Source: Chryseobacterium phocaeense
Lineage (GTDB): Bacteria > Bacteroidota > Bacteroidia > Flavobacteriales > Weeksellaceae
Direction: 5' to 3'
Length of the DNA stretch: 64,000 nucleotides
Assembly (NCBI RefSeq): GCF_900169075.1
Contig: NZ_LT827013.1
Coordinates: 217,554-281,553 of the forward strand
The notes beneath the pieces were generated by a model. The model ran no database searches. It was given only the letters and a program-made list of their open reading frames with translations, and was not told the origin of the DNA. Positions 17,584-27,158 of this stretch are shown here, one piece after another; position 1 is the first letter of the stretch, and the number at the start of each line of letters is the position of its first letter. A program made the translations under genes and the position numbers.

Positions 17584-19083
17584 TTAAAATCCTGGTCCTA
17601 CTGCAAAAGCTTTTACCGGATTGGGGTAATCTGAAACTGAGGTGGCAGCTCCGGTGGTTGTATTTACTGTATATAATTTTGTTGAGGTACCTACCATTGC
17701 CATCAGATAAGCTTTCTGGCTCATGCTTCCTATATCAAAACCGTTAGTATTGGTTATATTGATTCCCAGTGAGCCCGTCTCTACTAATGTTCCATTATTG
17801 GGCGGATTTTGCTGGTAGAGTTTATCCGTATTGTGATCAATAACAAAAAGGGTTGTGGTGGTAGCTCCTGCAAAATTATTGGTGTAAGCTGCGGCACTTA
17901 ACATAGCGGTAACCGGATTAATGGCCATATCAGATGCTGTAAGTCCTCCTGTTACAGGATCTAAACGAAGATTTTGCCCTGTGTTGCTCACTACCCGTAT
18001 TTTATCAACAGCAGGATTAAAATCAAAGCCAAAGTCTGTTCCTGCCAGTAAAGTAGCGAAAGGAGAAGTGCCTACAGCTGTAGCTGTGCCCGTTCCTAAA
18101 TTGAGTGTATAGATTCTGCTTGAACTTCCCAAAGCATACAATTGCCCGTTGGCAGGACGGAAATCTATGCCCAGGATATTTTCCCCGCTTTGGAGTCCTG
18201 CTACTGTTTTTGAAACAGGCATCGGATTGTTTGGATTAAATATCTGAAGGTTATTCGAGTTGTCAATAGCGTATGCTACAGCTTCAGTAGGGATCGCCAG
18301 GTCGATCACCGGCTGGGGAAGGGATCCTATAAAAGTGGCTTTTCCGTTATTCAGATCCAGGGTGTGGAGTTTTTCATTTAAAGCCACCAGAGCGGTCGTA
18401 TTGTCATATTTAATATCGAAGGCGGCTTGTCCTGAAGAAGAGGCACCAAGGTTTCCTATTTCTACGAGAGTTCCGTTATTGGGAGGATCCTGCTTGAATA
18501 ATTTTCCGGAAGACGCATCAATATCATACAATACCGTAGAAGAGGCGCCTGCTTTGCTGTTGGTGTATGCCACCCCGGTGATGCTCACAGTTCCCGCTCC
18601 TGAAATATTGATGTCTGTGGCTGCCAAAGCCCCTGTTTCAGGATGGAGTCTTAAATTTTGCCCTGAATTACTTACCAGGCGTATCCTGTCAACCGTTGGA
18701 TTAAAATCAATAGAAGCGATGGTTCCGGAAATCCCGGGACTGAAGGCGGTAGCGCTCACCATTCTTGCAGAAGCATTAGCTGTATTAATGATGTATAATT
18801 TGCTGGCGTTGGATAGGGCATATAATTCGCCGGTGGCGGGTCTGAAGTCGATGCTCATTAATTTTTCACCTGACGGAATTCCTGTTATCGTTGTTTTGGA
18901 AGCAAATGTTTTGGGATTATTGGCATTGAATGCAACCAGTTCGTTCATAGAGGAGAGCCCATAGGCCATTACATCCGGTCCGGTTACATTTTGATCAGGT
19001 ATCATGTTATCATCAGAATCGCTGCACGAAACAAATGCGGTTATGGTGATTAATACCATAAAAAAGGAAAATACTGTTCTCAT
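17584..19083 (-). CDS. DUF4394 domain lipoprotein (two tandem repeats)
   Basis: 499 residues. The signal peptide ends in a lipobox-like TAFVSC (C20), and the following SDSDD is the acidic stretch expected of Bacteroidota surface-lipoprotein export signals. Two homologous halves follow (about 38-262 and 265-499). Each has GIPSGEKLMSIDFRPATG-type and FNPTVDRIRLVSNSGQNLRL-type motifs followed by YDIDASSGKLFKQDPPNNG-type sequence. This is DUF4394, a predicted beta-propeller-like fold of unknown function. It is convergent with the efflux operon and divergent from tuf. No enzymatic motif is visible. Confidence 0.88.
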   Translation of the reverse strand: MRTVFSFFMVLITITAFVSCSDSDDNMIPDQNVTGPDVMAYGLSSMNELVAFNANNPKTFASKTTITGIPSGEKLMSIDFRPATGELYALSNASKLYIINTANASARMVSATAFSPGISGTIASIDFNPTVDRIRLVSNSGQNLRLHPETGALAATDINISGAGTVSITGVAYTNSKAGASSTVLYDIDASSGKLFKQDPPNNGTLVEIGNLGASSSGQAAFDIKYDNTTALVALNEKLHTLDLNNGKATFIGSLPQPVIDLAIPTEAVAYAIDNSNNLQIFNPNNPMPVSKTVAGLQSGENILGIDFRPANGQLYALGSSSRIYTLNLGTGTATAVGTSPFATLLAGTDFGFDFNPAVDKIRVVSNTGQNLRLDPVTGGLTASDMAINPVTAMLSAAAYTNNFAGATTTTLFVIDHNTDKLYQQNPPNNGTLVETGSLGINITNTNGFDIGSMSQKAYLMAMVGTSTKLYTVNTTTGAATSVSDYPNPVKAFAVGPGF

Positions 19084-19423
19084 AATAATAATTTTTAATG
19101 GTTTACAGTATGTACGAGAAGAGAGATGAAGCGGTTTTTATACTTTCGTTTTTTTTTGAAAAAAAATATTTTAAGGTTCTATACCATTCAGAATTAATTA
19201 CATATAATGACAGATTTTATCATTTGGAGCAAAAACGCAGTGATCATTTTTTTCAATCCGGAAATTTGTGTAAATTTGCAGTCTCAATACATTGAAATAT
19301 AAGGTTTGTGCTTCATTGATTTGAATATTGAAACTTTTTTAAAGAAAAAGGTTTTGGTATTTAAAAAATCATTATATTTGCACACCGAAAATTTGAAAAA
19401 CAATAAATAAATAATTTTAAATC
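19084..19423. other. Spacer upstream of tuf
   Basis: Holds the main tuf promoter (19353-19380) and a second TAAATTTG -7-like element at 19271-19278 without a clear -33 partner, possibly an upstream tuf promoter. No gene was seen. Confidence 0.5.
19353..19380 (+). promoter_or_regulatory. tuf promoter
   Basis: TTTG 19353-19356, 16-base spacer, TATATTTG 19373-19380. It is followed by an A-rich leader of about 40 bases to the tuf ATG. Confidence 0.75.
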
Positions 19424-20629
19424 ATGGCAAAGGAAACGTTTAATCGTAACAAACCACACTTGAACATTGGTACTATTGGTCACGTTGACCATGGTAAAAC
19501 TACTCTTACAGCTGCTATTTCTGCTGTATTAGCTAGCAAAGGTCTTGCTGAGAAAAAAGACTTCTCTGCGATTGACTCTGCTCCAGAAGAAAAAGAAAGA
19601 GGGATCACTATCAATACTGCTCACATCGAGTACGAAACTGAAAAAAGACACTATGCTCACGTTGACTGTCCAGGTCACGCCGACTATGTTAAGAACATGG
19701 TAACTGGTGCTGCTCAGATGGATGGAGCTATCGTAGTATGTGCTGCAACTGATGGTCCAATGCCTCAGACTAGAGAACATATCCTACTTTGCCGTCAGGT
19801 AAACGTACCTAGAATCGTTGTTTTCATGAACAAAGTTGACATGGTAGACGATGCTGAGCTTTTAGAGCTTGTTGAAATGGAACTTAGAGATCTATTATCT
19901 ACTTACGAGTTTGACGGAGATAACTCTCCAGTAATCCAAGGTTCTGCTCTTGGTGCTCTTACTGCTGCTACAGAAGGTAATTCTGATGACAAGTGGTTCA
20001 AAACTGTTGAGCAATTGATGGATGCTGTTGACGAGTGGATCGAAGAGCCAACAAGAGATACAGATAAGCCATTCTTGATGCCAATTGAAGACGTATTCTC
20101 TATTACAGGTAGAGGTACTGTAGCAACTGGTAGAATCGAAGCTGGTATTATCAACACTGGTGACCCAGTTGATATCGTAGGTATGGGTGATGAAAAATTA
20201 ACTTCTACAATTACAGGGGTTGAGATGTTCAGAAAAATCCTAGACAGAGGTGAAGCTGGTGATAACGTAGGTCTATTGTTGAGAGGTATTGAAAAAACTG
20301 ACATCAAGAGAGGTATGGTTATCGCTAAGAAAGATTCTGTGAAGCCACACAAAAAATTCAAAGCATCTGTTTATATCCTTTCTAAGGAAGAAGGTGGACG
20401 TCACACTCCATTCCACAACAAGTACCGTCCTCAGTTCTACGTAAGAACTACTGACGTTACAGGTGAGATCTTCTTACCAGAAGGTGTAGAAATGGTAATG
20501 CCTGGTGATAACTTAGAGATCACTGTAGAATTGTTACAGCCAATCGCTCTTAACGAGGGTCTTAGATTCGCGATCAGAGAAGGAGGTAGAACAGTTGGAT
20601 CTGGTCAGGTTACTGAAATTCTAGACTAA
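19424..20629 (+). CDS. tuf: Elongation factor Tu
   Basis: 401 residues. G1 GHVDHGKTT (P-loop), switch [15 protein letters not shown]3 DCPGHADY, G4 NKVD and G5 GSALGAL are all intact, followed by the two beta-barrel domains. It delivers aminoacyl-tRNA to the ribosome as a GTP complex. Codon use is strongly biased (for example GCT, GTT, AGA), as expected for a very highly expressed gene. It heads the tuf-trpT-secE-nusG unit. Confidence 0.99.
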   Translation: MAKETFNRNKPHLNIGTIGHVDHGKTTLTAAISAVLASKGLAEKKDFSAIDSAPEEKERGITINTAHIEYETEKRHYAHVDCPGHADYVKNMVTGAAQMDGAIVVCAATDGPMPQTREHILLCRQVNVPRIVVFMNKVDMVDDAELLELVEMELRDLLSTYEFDGDNSPVIQGSALGALTAATEGNSDDKWFKTVEQLMDAVDEWIEEPTRDTDKPFLMPIEDVFSITGRGTVATGRIEAGIINTGDPVDIVGMGDEKLTSTITGVEMFRKILDRGEAGDNVGLLLRGIEKTDIKRGMVIAKKDSVKPHKKFKASVYILSKEEGGRHTPFHNKYRPQFYVRTTDVTGEIFLPEGVEMVMPGDNLEITVELLQPIALNEGLRFAIREGGRTVGSGQVTEILD

Positions 20630-20646
20630 TCATCTTAAAATAAATA

Positions 20647-20680
20647 AAGCTTCCGTTAGGAAACTCTCGGAAGCTTTTAT
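20647..20680 (+). terminator. Attenuator/terminator after tuf
   Basis: AAGCTTCCG (20647-20655) and CGGAAGCTT (20668-20676) form a perfect 9-bp stem. The T run is only four long, so partial read-through into tRNA-Trp and secE is likely. Confidence 0.7.
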
Positions 20681-20682
20681 CT

Positions 20683-20753
20683 ACGGGCATCGTCCAATGG
20701 TAGGATACCGGTCTCCAAAACCGTTGATCAGGGTTCGAGTCCTTGTGCCCGTG
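20683..20753 (+). tRNA. tRNA-Trp(CCA)
   Basis: 71 bases. Acceptor ACGGGCA pairs with TGCCCGT, discriminator G. Anticodon loop CTCCAAA gives CCA. It lies between tuf and secE, the conserved bacterial position. Confidence 0.97.
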
Positions 20754-20765
20754 CAAATATAAATT

Positions 20766-20972
20766 ATGAGTTCATTTGTCGATTTTTTAAAAGGTTCTTA
20801 TAACGAATTCAGACATAAAGTTGAATGGCCAAAGTGGTCTGATCTTCAGTCCTCTACTATTGTAGTAACTATTGCTACAGTGATTTTGGCATTATTTACC
20901 TTTGGAGTTGATGAATTGTTTTCAAAAGCAATCAGCAACATAATAGGAATGCTAATTAACGTGTTCAACTAA
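20766..20972 (+). CDS. secE: Preprotein translocase subunit SecE
   Basis: 68 residues with the single-TM short SecE plan. An amphipathic cytoplasmic helix with the conserved KVEWPKWSDL motif is followed by one TM segment (about 31-53). It clamps SecY in the inner-membrane translocon. It starts 13 bases after tRNA-Trp and is followed by nusG after 18 bases. Confidence 0.97.
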   Translation: MSSFVDFLKGSYNEFRHKVEWPKWSDLQSSTIVVTIATVILALFTFGVDELFSKAISNIIGMLINVFN

Positions 20973-20990
20973 AAAAAGTGTTTTCCCATA

Positions 20991-21533
20991 ATGAGCGAAT
21001 TGAAATGGTATGTGCTGAAAGCAATCAGCGGACAGGAAAATAAAGTGAAAAACTATATTGAGACGGAAATCAAACGTTTAGGGTTTGAACAGTACGTTAC
21101 TCAAGTGGTTATTCCTATGGAAAAGGTTATTCAGATCAGAAATGGAAAAAAAGTTCCTAAAGAGAAGCCTTACTATCCTGGATACTTAATGATCGAAGCT
21201 GATCTGATGGGAGAAATTCCTCACGTTATTAAAAACATTCCGGGGGTAATATCCTTCTTAAGTTTAACCAAAGGAGGAGATCCTGTTCCGATGAGAAAAT
21301 CTGAAGTAAACAGAATGCTGGGAAGAATGGATGAACTTTCAGAATTTGCCAGTGATGTTGAAATCCCATATATTGTAGGTGAAAACGTTAAAGTAATAGA
21401 CGGACCTTTCAATGGATTCAACGGAACTGTAGAAAAGATTCTTGAAGACAAAAAGAAAATTGAAGTTTCTGTATTGATCTTCGGTAGAAAAACTCCAATG
21501 GAGCTTAGCTATATGCAAGTGGAAAAAGTATAA
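20991..21533 (+). CDS. nusG: Transcription termination/antitermination factor NusG
   Basis: 180 residues. The NGN domain begins KWYVLKAISGQENKV and contains PYYPGYLMIE. The C-terminal KOW domain has VIDGPFNGFNGTVEKI. It binds RNA polymerase and couples it to the ribosome or Rho. It is usually followed directly by rplK; here a strong terminator and a 4.4-kb insertion intervene. Confidence 0.98.
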   Translation: MSELKWYVLKAISGQENKVKNYIETEIKRLGFEQYVTQVVIPMEKVIQIRNGKKVPKEKPYYPGYLMIEADLMGEIPHVIKNIPGVISFLSLTKGGDPVPMRKSEVNRMLGRMDELSEFASDVEIPYIVGENVKVIDGPFNGFNGTVEKILEDKKKIEVSVLIFGRKTPMELSYMQVEKV

Positions 21534-21555
21534 ATCATACTTTATACAATATATA

Positions 21556-21585
21556 AAAGACTGCTGTTTCAGCGGTCTTTTTTTT
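21556..21585 (+). terminator. Terminator after nusG
   Basis: AAAGACTGCTG and CAGCGGTCTTT form an 11-bp stem with one T-G pair and a TTT loop, followed by a long T run. It closes the tuf-secE-nusG unit. Confidence 0.93.
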
Positions 21586-21892
21586 GTTGGGTACAACAGA
21601 TTATTATAAAACAGTATAGAAGAAAGTTTTGTTGGATATTATGTATTTATTGCTTTTTATTTTGTTCAATTTGTATGTAATTGTGATTATTTAATATATT
21701 TTCACTTTAATAAGTATTTATTTTTTAATTTATTTTCATTTGGCATGCTTATTGCAAATTACTAGCCAATCCAAAAAGTTTTACCCTTTTTCAGTATATA
21801 CTATGCGTTGTAATAGTATAGCGCTTCTGTCTGGTTATAGCAGAAGGCCGAAGGGGAAACTCAATGAATAAACACACAAAAACATAAGTTTA
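21586..21892 (+). promoter_or_regulatory. AT-rich spacer with a two-hairpin leader
   Basis: No gene seen. Just before the first exported-protein gene, TATACTAT (21797-21804) pairs with ATAGTATA (21813-21820), and CTTCTG (21824-21829) pairs with CAGAAG (21841-21846). An A-rich AAACACACA stretch (about 21870) follows before the ATG. These could be mRNA leader stems. No confident promoter was found. Confidence 0.4.
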
Positions 21893-22507
21893 ATGATCAG
21901 AATTATTTCGATGGTACTTTTATTAAGTGCTGCAGGTACAAATGCGCAGGTGGGGATAAATACTACAAAACCCGAGAAAGATTTATCCGTGAATGGAACC
22001 ATGAAAACATCAGGAATGATTTTCAAAAAGCCTTTGGAGAAATTGGGAGCTGATGAAAATTACACGTTTGTCATCAAATCTCCGGCTCCGGAAAATAAAA
22101 TCACGGCGTACAATGATTCTTTTGTCCCGAATTCTCCGGCACCTATCAATCTCATTCAGTTTAAAATCACCTGTGACCCTTCGGATAAAGACTGGGTAAA
22201 TCAGTTTGACACCAAAATCAATTCCAGTAAATTTCTTGTGGTGATCTCCTCATTCGGATTTACACAGGCCGTAAGAACTTATTCTGCAGACTGGCTGACA
22301 CCTGTACCACAGATTTTTGCCTATTCTTCAGGGGGGACGTGGAAACTTAAAGCAGATTACCAGGGTTTTGCCCCGGACAATTCTTTTCCAACGGGAGTCT
22401 GGACACTTAATCTTTTGGTTTTCGACAAAGCTTATGCTAAAGAAGTAAATACAACACAGAATCTGGGAGCTTCTACCGGTGCAGCCACCGCTCCGTTAAT
22501 TCAATAA
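21893..22507 (+). CDS. Exported protein of an uncharacterised family (paralog 1 of 3)
   Basis: 204 residues. A signal peptide ending GTNAQ is followed by VGINTTKPEKDLSVNG, the VGInT..P...LdVnG start common at the N-terminus of Bacteroidota tail-fibre-like and surface proteins. The remainder is beta-rich, with a family pattern shared with the next two genes: DTKINSSKFLVVISSF, then SGGTWKLKADYQGF, then GVWTLNLLVFDKAY. No known enzymatic motif and no T9SS sorting domain is visible, so the final location (periplasm or surface) is open. It is the first gene of a tight three-gene unit. Confidence 0.8.
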   Translation: MIRIISMVLLLSAAGTNAQVGINTTKPEKDLSVNGTMKTSGMIFKKPLEKLGADENYTFVIKSPAPENKITAYNDSFVPNSPAPINLIQFKITCDPSDKDWVNQFDTKINSSKFLVVISSFGFTQAVRTYSADWLTPVPQIFAYSSGGTWKLKADYQGFAPDNSFPTGVWTLNLLVFDKAYAKEVNTTQNLGASTGAATAPLIQ

Positions 22508-22520
22508 AAAACATTACATA

Positions 22521-23168
22521 ATGAAAAAAATGACCACATTATTCCTGGTGGCAGGAACCTTTTTTGCTACAAATGCTCAGGTGGGAATAAATACAGCCAA
22601 TCCTCAGGGAACTTTAGATGTAGCCGGCGAAATATTAGTAGAATCATATCTGGTAGATACGGTGAATTCATCAGCAAAAGGAAATTATTTTCTTTTAACC
22701 CGTTCAAAGGATACCAATCCGGTAGGAAAAATCAAAATGCTGGACATCTCGCTTAGAAATGTAGCACCTGTCAATACCTACAAGCTTATTCTCAAAAATG
22801 TAAGCCAGGATGAAGTGATTAATCTGAATACTGGCCTTGAAACCAGCAAATATGTAGTGGCAATCACGGGTGCTGTTTTTTCGGATGCTGTTTCTGCAGT
22901 AAACACCGCTACCACTCCTAAATCCTTTGGAGCTTATTCTACTGAAGTAACCCAGGTAACAAATGGGGGAAAAACATACCATGCGGTTAATCTAAGTTTT
23001 AAAGGAGCAGGAACCGTGTCTTCCGCAAACGGAACCTGGACGCTGACGCTGAATGTATTTGAAAGATCTTTGGTGAAAGACTGGGGAACATTCAACGGAT
23101 CTGTTTCCGCATCTGCTTCACCGGTATACTCAGGAGTTTCAACCAACACGCCGTTAGGCCTTCAATAA
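22521..23168 (+). CDS. Exported protein of an uncharacterised family (paralog 2 of 3)
   Basis: 215 residues. A signal peptide (MKKMTTLFLVAGTFFATNAQ) is followed by VGINTANPQGTLDVAG. The same body pattern as its neighbours is present: ETSKYVVAITGAVFSDAV, a beta-rich middle, then GTWTLTLNVFERSLVKDWG. It begins 13 bases after the previous stop and overlaps the next start by one base (TAATG), so it is co-transcribed and translationally coupled. Function unknown. Confidence 0.8.
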   Translation: MKKMTTLFLVAGTFFATNAQVGINTANPQGTLDVAGEILVESYLVDTVNSSAKGNYFLLTRSKDTNPVGKIKMLDISLRNVAPVNTYKLILKNVSQDEVINLNTGLETSKYVVAITGAVFSDAVSAVNTATTPKSFGAYSTEVTQVTNGGKTYHAVNLSFKGAGTVSSANGTWTLTLNVFERSLVKDWGTFNGSVSASASPVYSGVSTNTPLGLQ

Positions 23169-23845
23169 TGATGATCATGGAAAGAAAAATATATATAACA
23201 GTGATCCTGTTTCTGGGAATGCTGATTAATGCTCAGACAGGAAGAGTAGGGATCAAAACCACCGATCCGAAAGAAACACTGGATGTAAACGGAAACACGT
23301 ATACCAACGCTCTGTATCTTAGAAATCCCGGAGAACCTACGATGACCGGAGGAAGCTTTTTAGCGACTTCTGAAAATTCTCTTCAGCTGTATGATCCTAC
23401 TCTGGAAAGCAGCGGATTGTTTAATTACCTTAAACTTTCCCTGACCGGAATTCCCGGTACCGGAATTACAGACTATGATACGAAAATTGATGCGGATAAA
23501 TTTCTTCTGGTCGTTCATAATTATTCGTTTAAACTGAATGATGGAACAACCAATGTAGTCCTGGATTATGGGGATAACGGAACCAATGACAACAGGCAGG
23601 GATCTCCCGATGTAACTTCATTTAAAAGTAACGGAACATGGCATATCAGGGCGAGATTTACAGACAGCAAGCTGATTGCGCTTACTTCTGCTAATCCTGC
23701 GAGAAATTACAGTAACTTTACGGTAGACCTTTATCTTATGGCCTACAAAAGGCTCATTACAAAACAGAATATCAGTGATATTACCACAGATCTGGGTGGA
23801 ACGAACGGTTCAGCGCGTTCTGTGAATAAACCTTCCGGTTTTTAA
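23168..23845 (+). CDS. Exported protein of an uncharacterised family (paralog 3 of 3)
   Basis: Up to 225 residues. The start may be ATG 23168, 23171 or 23177, all giving the same signal peptide (IYITVILFLGMLINAQ). It continues VGIKTTDPKETLDVNG, then the family pattern DTKIDADKFLLVVHNYSF, NGTWHIRARF and FTVDLYLMAYKRL. It is the last gene of the unit and ends before a strong bidirectional terminator. Function unknown. The three paralogs have diverged considerably, so the duplication is not recent. Confidence 0.8.
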   Translation: MMIMERKIYITVILFLGMLINAQTGRVGIKTTDPKETLDVNGNTYTNALYLRNPGEPTMTGGSFLATSENSLQLYDPTLESSGLFNYLKLSLTGIPGTGITDYDTKIDADKFLLVVHNYSFKLNDGTTNVVLDYGDNGTNDNRQGSPDVTSFKSNGTWHIRARFTDSKLIALTSANPARNYSNFTVDLYLMAYKRLITKQNISDITTDLGGTNGSARSVNKPSGF

Positions 23846-23873
23846 TCGTCGGGCTTTAAAATAATAAAACAAA

Positions 23874-23914
23874 AAAGAGACAGTTTCATCAATAGTGAAA
23901 CTGTCTCTTTTTTT
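23874..23914. terminator. Bidirectional terminator between convergent units
   Basis: AAAGAGACAGTTTCA (23874-23888) and TGAAACTGTCTCTTT (23896-23910) form a perfect 15-bp stem with a 7-base loop. A and T runs flank both sides, serving the plus-strand paralog unit and the minus-strand DUF285 gene. Confidence 0.95.
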
Positions 23915-23925
23915 ATCTGTTCTGA

Positions 23926-25791
23926 TTAATCTTTAATGAATTTTTTGGACAACAGGTTTCCTGAAAGATCATTGGCTTTTAAAATATATATTCCTTTCAG
24001 AAGATCCGGGACATCAATATGGTTTCCTTTTGAATTTCTTTTTAAAAGTTTTCCGTCCATAGAGTAAATTTCAATCTCCTGTAATTCCTGTGAAAAGTAT
24101 AAAATGTTTTTTACAGGATTGGGGTAAAAATTCAGAACAGGCTTTTGATTGGCTTCGGAAGTTGCCAGGACATTACATTCCGTATTGTAAACATCACCTG
24201 TGATGGTCCAGTTTTTAGAGTTGATCAAAGAATTTCTGGCAGTTACCGCTTGTGGAGTAGAATACGTAAGGCCTGACGCTCCTAAGGATAGATTATTCGG
24301 GGTAGAAATGTTGTTGGCCCAACCCTGAAGGGTAGAATTATAATTGCCACAGGATAAAGCGGAAGAATCCAGCATGGAATTGATTTGTGTGACTGCATAT
24401 AAATTCCAGTTCCGCAAATCCTGATTAAAAGCGGTGGCATTTTTAAATGCAGAGCGCATATCTGTTACTGATGAAGTATCCCAGTTTCCAATCGGCTGGT
24501 TAAAGATAGGATTGTCGGCGAACATATAAAACATATTGGTCACATTGGAGGTATTCCAGTTTCCGATGGGCTGGTTAAAAACTAATGTCTGCGAGAACAT
24601 AGAGTGCATGATGTTAACCTGCGAAGTGTTCCAGTTGTTAATAGGCTGATTAAACTTTTTAGCCGCCGCAAACATGGCTGTCATCCTGGTGACATTGGAA
24701 GTATTCCAGTTTCCGATGGGTTGATCAAAAGCCTGGCTTTCGCTAAAAACTCCCTCCATATCCGTTACCGCCGAAGTATCCCAGTTTCCAATGGGCTGAT
24801 TAAATTTGGCAGTTTTACTAAACATATATTTGATATCGGTTACATTCGAAGTGTTCCAGCCTGCCAGAGGCTGGTCAAACATTCCCGTAAAATAAAACAT
24901 TCCTGACATATCTGTTACATTGGAAACATTCCAGTTCTCGAGAGGCTGGTTAAATGCTTCCGTTCCGCCAAACATATAGCTCATATTGGTGACGTTCGAA
25001 GTGTCCCAGTTAGCTAGAGGCTGGTTAAACTGTCTGCTGTAAAGAAAGGTCCATTCCATATTGGTCACATTGGAAATATTCCAGACTCCAATGGGCTGGT
25101 TAAACAGTTCGGCGTTACAAAACATCAATGACATGTCTGTGACATTGGAGACATCCCAGCTGCTGATAGGTTGGTTGAATTTTCGGGCTAAGTTGAAAAC
25201 CTGGTGCATATTGGTTACGTGAGAGACATCCCATGTATTGAAAGAAGGATTTCCCACGAGTTTATAGCATCCTGAAAAAAGCCCTGACATATTGGTAACA
25301 TCATTCAAATAGGGGATATCTGTGGCGGTGACATCCATTTCCTCACAGTGAAGAAAAGCATTTTCCATACTGGACCACTTAATATTCCCCCATTGTGCAA
25401 CCTCCGTGATTTTGTAAAGATCTCCCCGTACAGTCATTGTTGGTGGGTAAAAACAGATGCGGTGAAAGATTCCGCTTCCGTCACTTACTTTCAACGTATA
25501 AGTAGCATTATTGGCGACGGGATTGGAAGGTGTTCCGAAATCAATTAAAAGAGGAGCTCCCAGCATGGATGTAACATGGCTAAGTGTTCCATGATGAGTA
25601 GGATACCCTATTTCCTCCCAATAGATCTCATAATCTGTTCCAATTCCCGGAAAGAGAATCTGATTTGCTGTAGTGGTTGTAGGAAAGGGACCGGTATTGC
25701 TTGGCTTCCAAATCGTGATGAATTCATTCTGTGCTTTTATAAGCGAGAATAGTAAAAAAAACAGACTCAGGAATAAAGATTTGGCATTCAT
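23926..25791 (-). CDS. BspA-type DUF285 repeat surface protein, T9SS type A
   Basis: 621 residues. A signal peptide (ends SLIKAQ) and a beta-rich N-terminal region (about 22-165) precede about eleven tandem 25-residue repeats with the consensus NWNTSNVTNMxxMFxxxxxF then NQPIG (DUF285, BspA-like). The encoding DNA (about 24400-25270) is therefore a 75-bp degenerate repeat array. The C-terminus (PVLNFYPNPVKNILYF, LLKGIYILK, KKFIKD) is a type A sorting domain, so export is by the type IX system and the protein is likely attached to the surface. BspA proteins of other bacteria bind host proteins; a binding role here is inference. It lies alone on the minus strand between the paralog unit and rplK. 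Confidence 0.9.
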   Translation of the reverse strand: MNAKSLFLSLFFLLFSLIKAQNEFITIWKPSNTGPFPTTTTANQILFPGIGTDYEIYWEEIGYPTHHGTLSHVTSMLGAPLLIDFGTPSNPVANNATYTLKVSDGSGIFHRICFYPPTMTVRGDLYKITEVAQWGNIKWSSMENAFLHCEEMDVTATDIPYLNDVTNMSGLFSGCYKLVGNPSFNTWDVSHVTNMHQVFNLARKFNQPISSWDVSNVTDMSLMFCNAELFNQPIGVWNISNVTNMEWTFLYSRQFNQPLANWDTSNVTNMSYMFGGTEAFNQPLENWNVSNVTDMSGMFYFTGMFDQPLAGWNTSNVTDIKYMFSKTAKFNQPIGNWDTSAVTDMEGVFSESQAFDQPIGNWNTSNVTRMTAMFAAAKKFNQPINNWNTSQVNIMHSMFSQTLVFNQPIGNWNTSNVTNMFYMFADNPIFNQPIGNWDTSSVTDMRSAFKNATAFNQDLRNWNLYAVTQINSMLDSSALSCGNYNSTLQGWANNISTPNNLSLGASGLTYSTPQAVTARNSLINSKNWTITGDVYNTECNVLATSEANQKPVLNFYPNPVKNILYFSQELQEIEIYSMDGKLLKRNSKGNHIDVPDLLKGIYILKANDLSGNLLSKKFIKD

Positions 25792-25863
25792 GGATTTTAG
25801 TTTTACTGTAAATGTAATTAAAAAAAATATTTAATAATTCTTTCTAAAAATCAGCACATTCCA

Positions 25864-25894
25864 TTTGCTATTTCAAAAATATTTTATAATTTTG
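25864..25894 (+). promoter_or_regulatory. rplKAJL promoter
   Basis: TTTG 25864-25867, 19-base spacer, TAATTTTG 25887-25894. It gives a leader of about 90 bases before the rplK ATG. Confidence 0.85.
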
Positions 25895-25990
25895 CAGTCC
25901 GAAAAGTAGATTTACTGTATGTGAGTAGGTAATCTACTGAATAATAAATGCTTCCAAACTCATTAATTATTCAAACTAAAAAAATTAAAA

Positions 25991-26437
25991 ATGGCTAAGA
26001 AAGTCTTTAAAATGGTAAAGCTTCAGGTGAAAGGTGGCGCAGCTAACCCTTCTCCACCAGTAGGTCCGGCATTAGGTTCTGCAGGTGTGAACATCATGGA
26101 GTTTTGTAAGCAATTTAACGGGAGAACCCAAGATAAGCCAGGGCAAGTTTTACCTGTAGTAATTACAGTATACGAAGACAAATCTTTTGAATTCGTAATT
26201 AAAACTCCACCTGCAGCAATCCAGTTAATGGATGCGGCTAAAATCAAAGGAGGTTCCGGAGAACCAAACAGAAACAAAGTAGGTTCTGTATCTTGGGATC
26301 AGGTGAAGAAAATCGCTGAGGATAAAATGACTGACCTTAACTGCTTTACAGTAGATTCTGCAGTTTCTATGGTTGCAGGTACTGCTAGATCTATGGGATT
26401 AAGAGTAACAGGAACTAAACCAACTTTTAACGCTTAA
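25991..26437 (+). CDS. rplK: 50S ribosomal protein uL11
   Basis: 148 residues. The N-terminal domain has the proline-rich [20 protein letters not shown] linker region; the C-terminal rRNA-binding domain has [10 protein letters not shown]. It forms the GTPase-associated stalk base. It is the first gene of the rplK-rplA-rplJ-rplL unit. Confidence 0.98.
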   Translation: MAKKVFKMVKLQVKGGAANPSPPVGPALGSAGVNIMEFCKQFNGRTQDKPGQVLPVVITVYEDKSFEFVIKTPPAAIQLMDAAKIKGGSGEPNRNKVGSVSWDQVKKIAEDKMTDLNCFTVDSAVSMVAGTARSMGLRVTGTKPTFNA

Positions 26438-26448
26438 AACTATTAGAA

Positions 26449-27141
26449 ATGGCAAAATTAACTAAAAAGCAAAAGGAAGCTTTAAGCAAAGTAGAAAAAG
26501 GAAGAATCTATAACCTTGAAGAAGGTTCTGCTCTTGTAAAAGAAGTAAACACTACAAAATTTGATGCTTCTGTAGATATCGCTGTAAGACTTGGAGTAGA
26601 TCCAAGAAAAGCAAACCAGATGGTAAGAGGGGTAGTATCTCTTCCTCACGGTACCGGTAAAGATGTTAAAGTTTTAGCATTGGTTACACCGGATAAAGAA
26701 GCTGAAGCGAAAGAAGCGGGAGCTGACTATGTAGGTCTTGACGAATATTTACAAAAAATAAAAGAAGGTTGGACAGACGTTGACGTTATCGTTACGATGC
26801 CGGCTGTTATGGGTAAATTAGGTCCATTAGGTAGAGTATTAGGTCCAAGAGGTCTTATGCCAAACCCTAAATCAGGAACTGTAACTATGGAAATTGGTAA
26901 AGCAGTAACTGAAGTGAAAGCAGGTAAAATTGATTTCAAAGTTGATAAATACGGTATTATCCACGCTGGTATTGGTAAAGTATCTTTCGATGCTGCTAAA
27001 ATCAAGGAAAATGCTCAGGAATTGATCCAGACTTTGATCAAAATGAAGCCTACTGCTGCTAAAGGAACTTATGTGAAGAGCATCTATTTGTCTTCTACAA
27101 TGAGCCCGGGTATTGCAATTGATACTAAATCTGTTAACTAA
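26449..27141 (+). CDS. rplA: 50S ribosomal protein uL1
   Basis: 230 residues with the L1 signature ([20 protein letters not shown]) and the two-domain L1 fold. It forms the mobile L1 stalk at the E site. In many bacteria L1 represses its own operon by binding the mRNA. It starts 11 bases after rplK. Confidence 0.98.
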   Translation: MAKLTKKQKEALSKVEKGRIYNLEEGSALVKEVNTTKFDASVDIAVRLGVDPRKANQMVRGVVSLPHGTGKDVKVLALVTPDKEAEAKEAGADYVGLDEYLQKIKEGWTDVDVIVTMPAVMGKLGPLGRVLGPRGLMPNPKSGTVTMEIGKAVTEVKAGKIDFKVDKYGIIHAGIGKVSFDAAKIKENAQELIQTLIKMKPTAAKGTYVKSIYLSSTMSPGIAIDTKSVN

Positions 27142-27158
27142 TAATAATCCTTAAGACA

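Noticed and set aside
18260..18964. 234-codon plus-strand frame inside the DUF4394 gene
   Set aside because: Antisense to a two-repeat lipoprotein with a good lipobox; the frame is long only because of base composition.
20647..20680. Complete separation of tuf from secE-nusG
   Set aside because: The hairpin has only four T and no promoter was found before tRNA-Trp or secE, so read-through is more likely.
24400..25270. CRISPR-like periodic array
   Set aside because: The 75-bp period is coding (DUF285 repeats of 25 residues), with no constant repeat and variable spacers.
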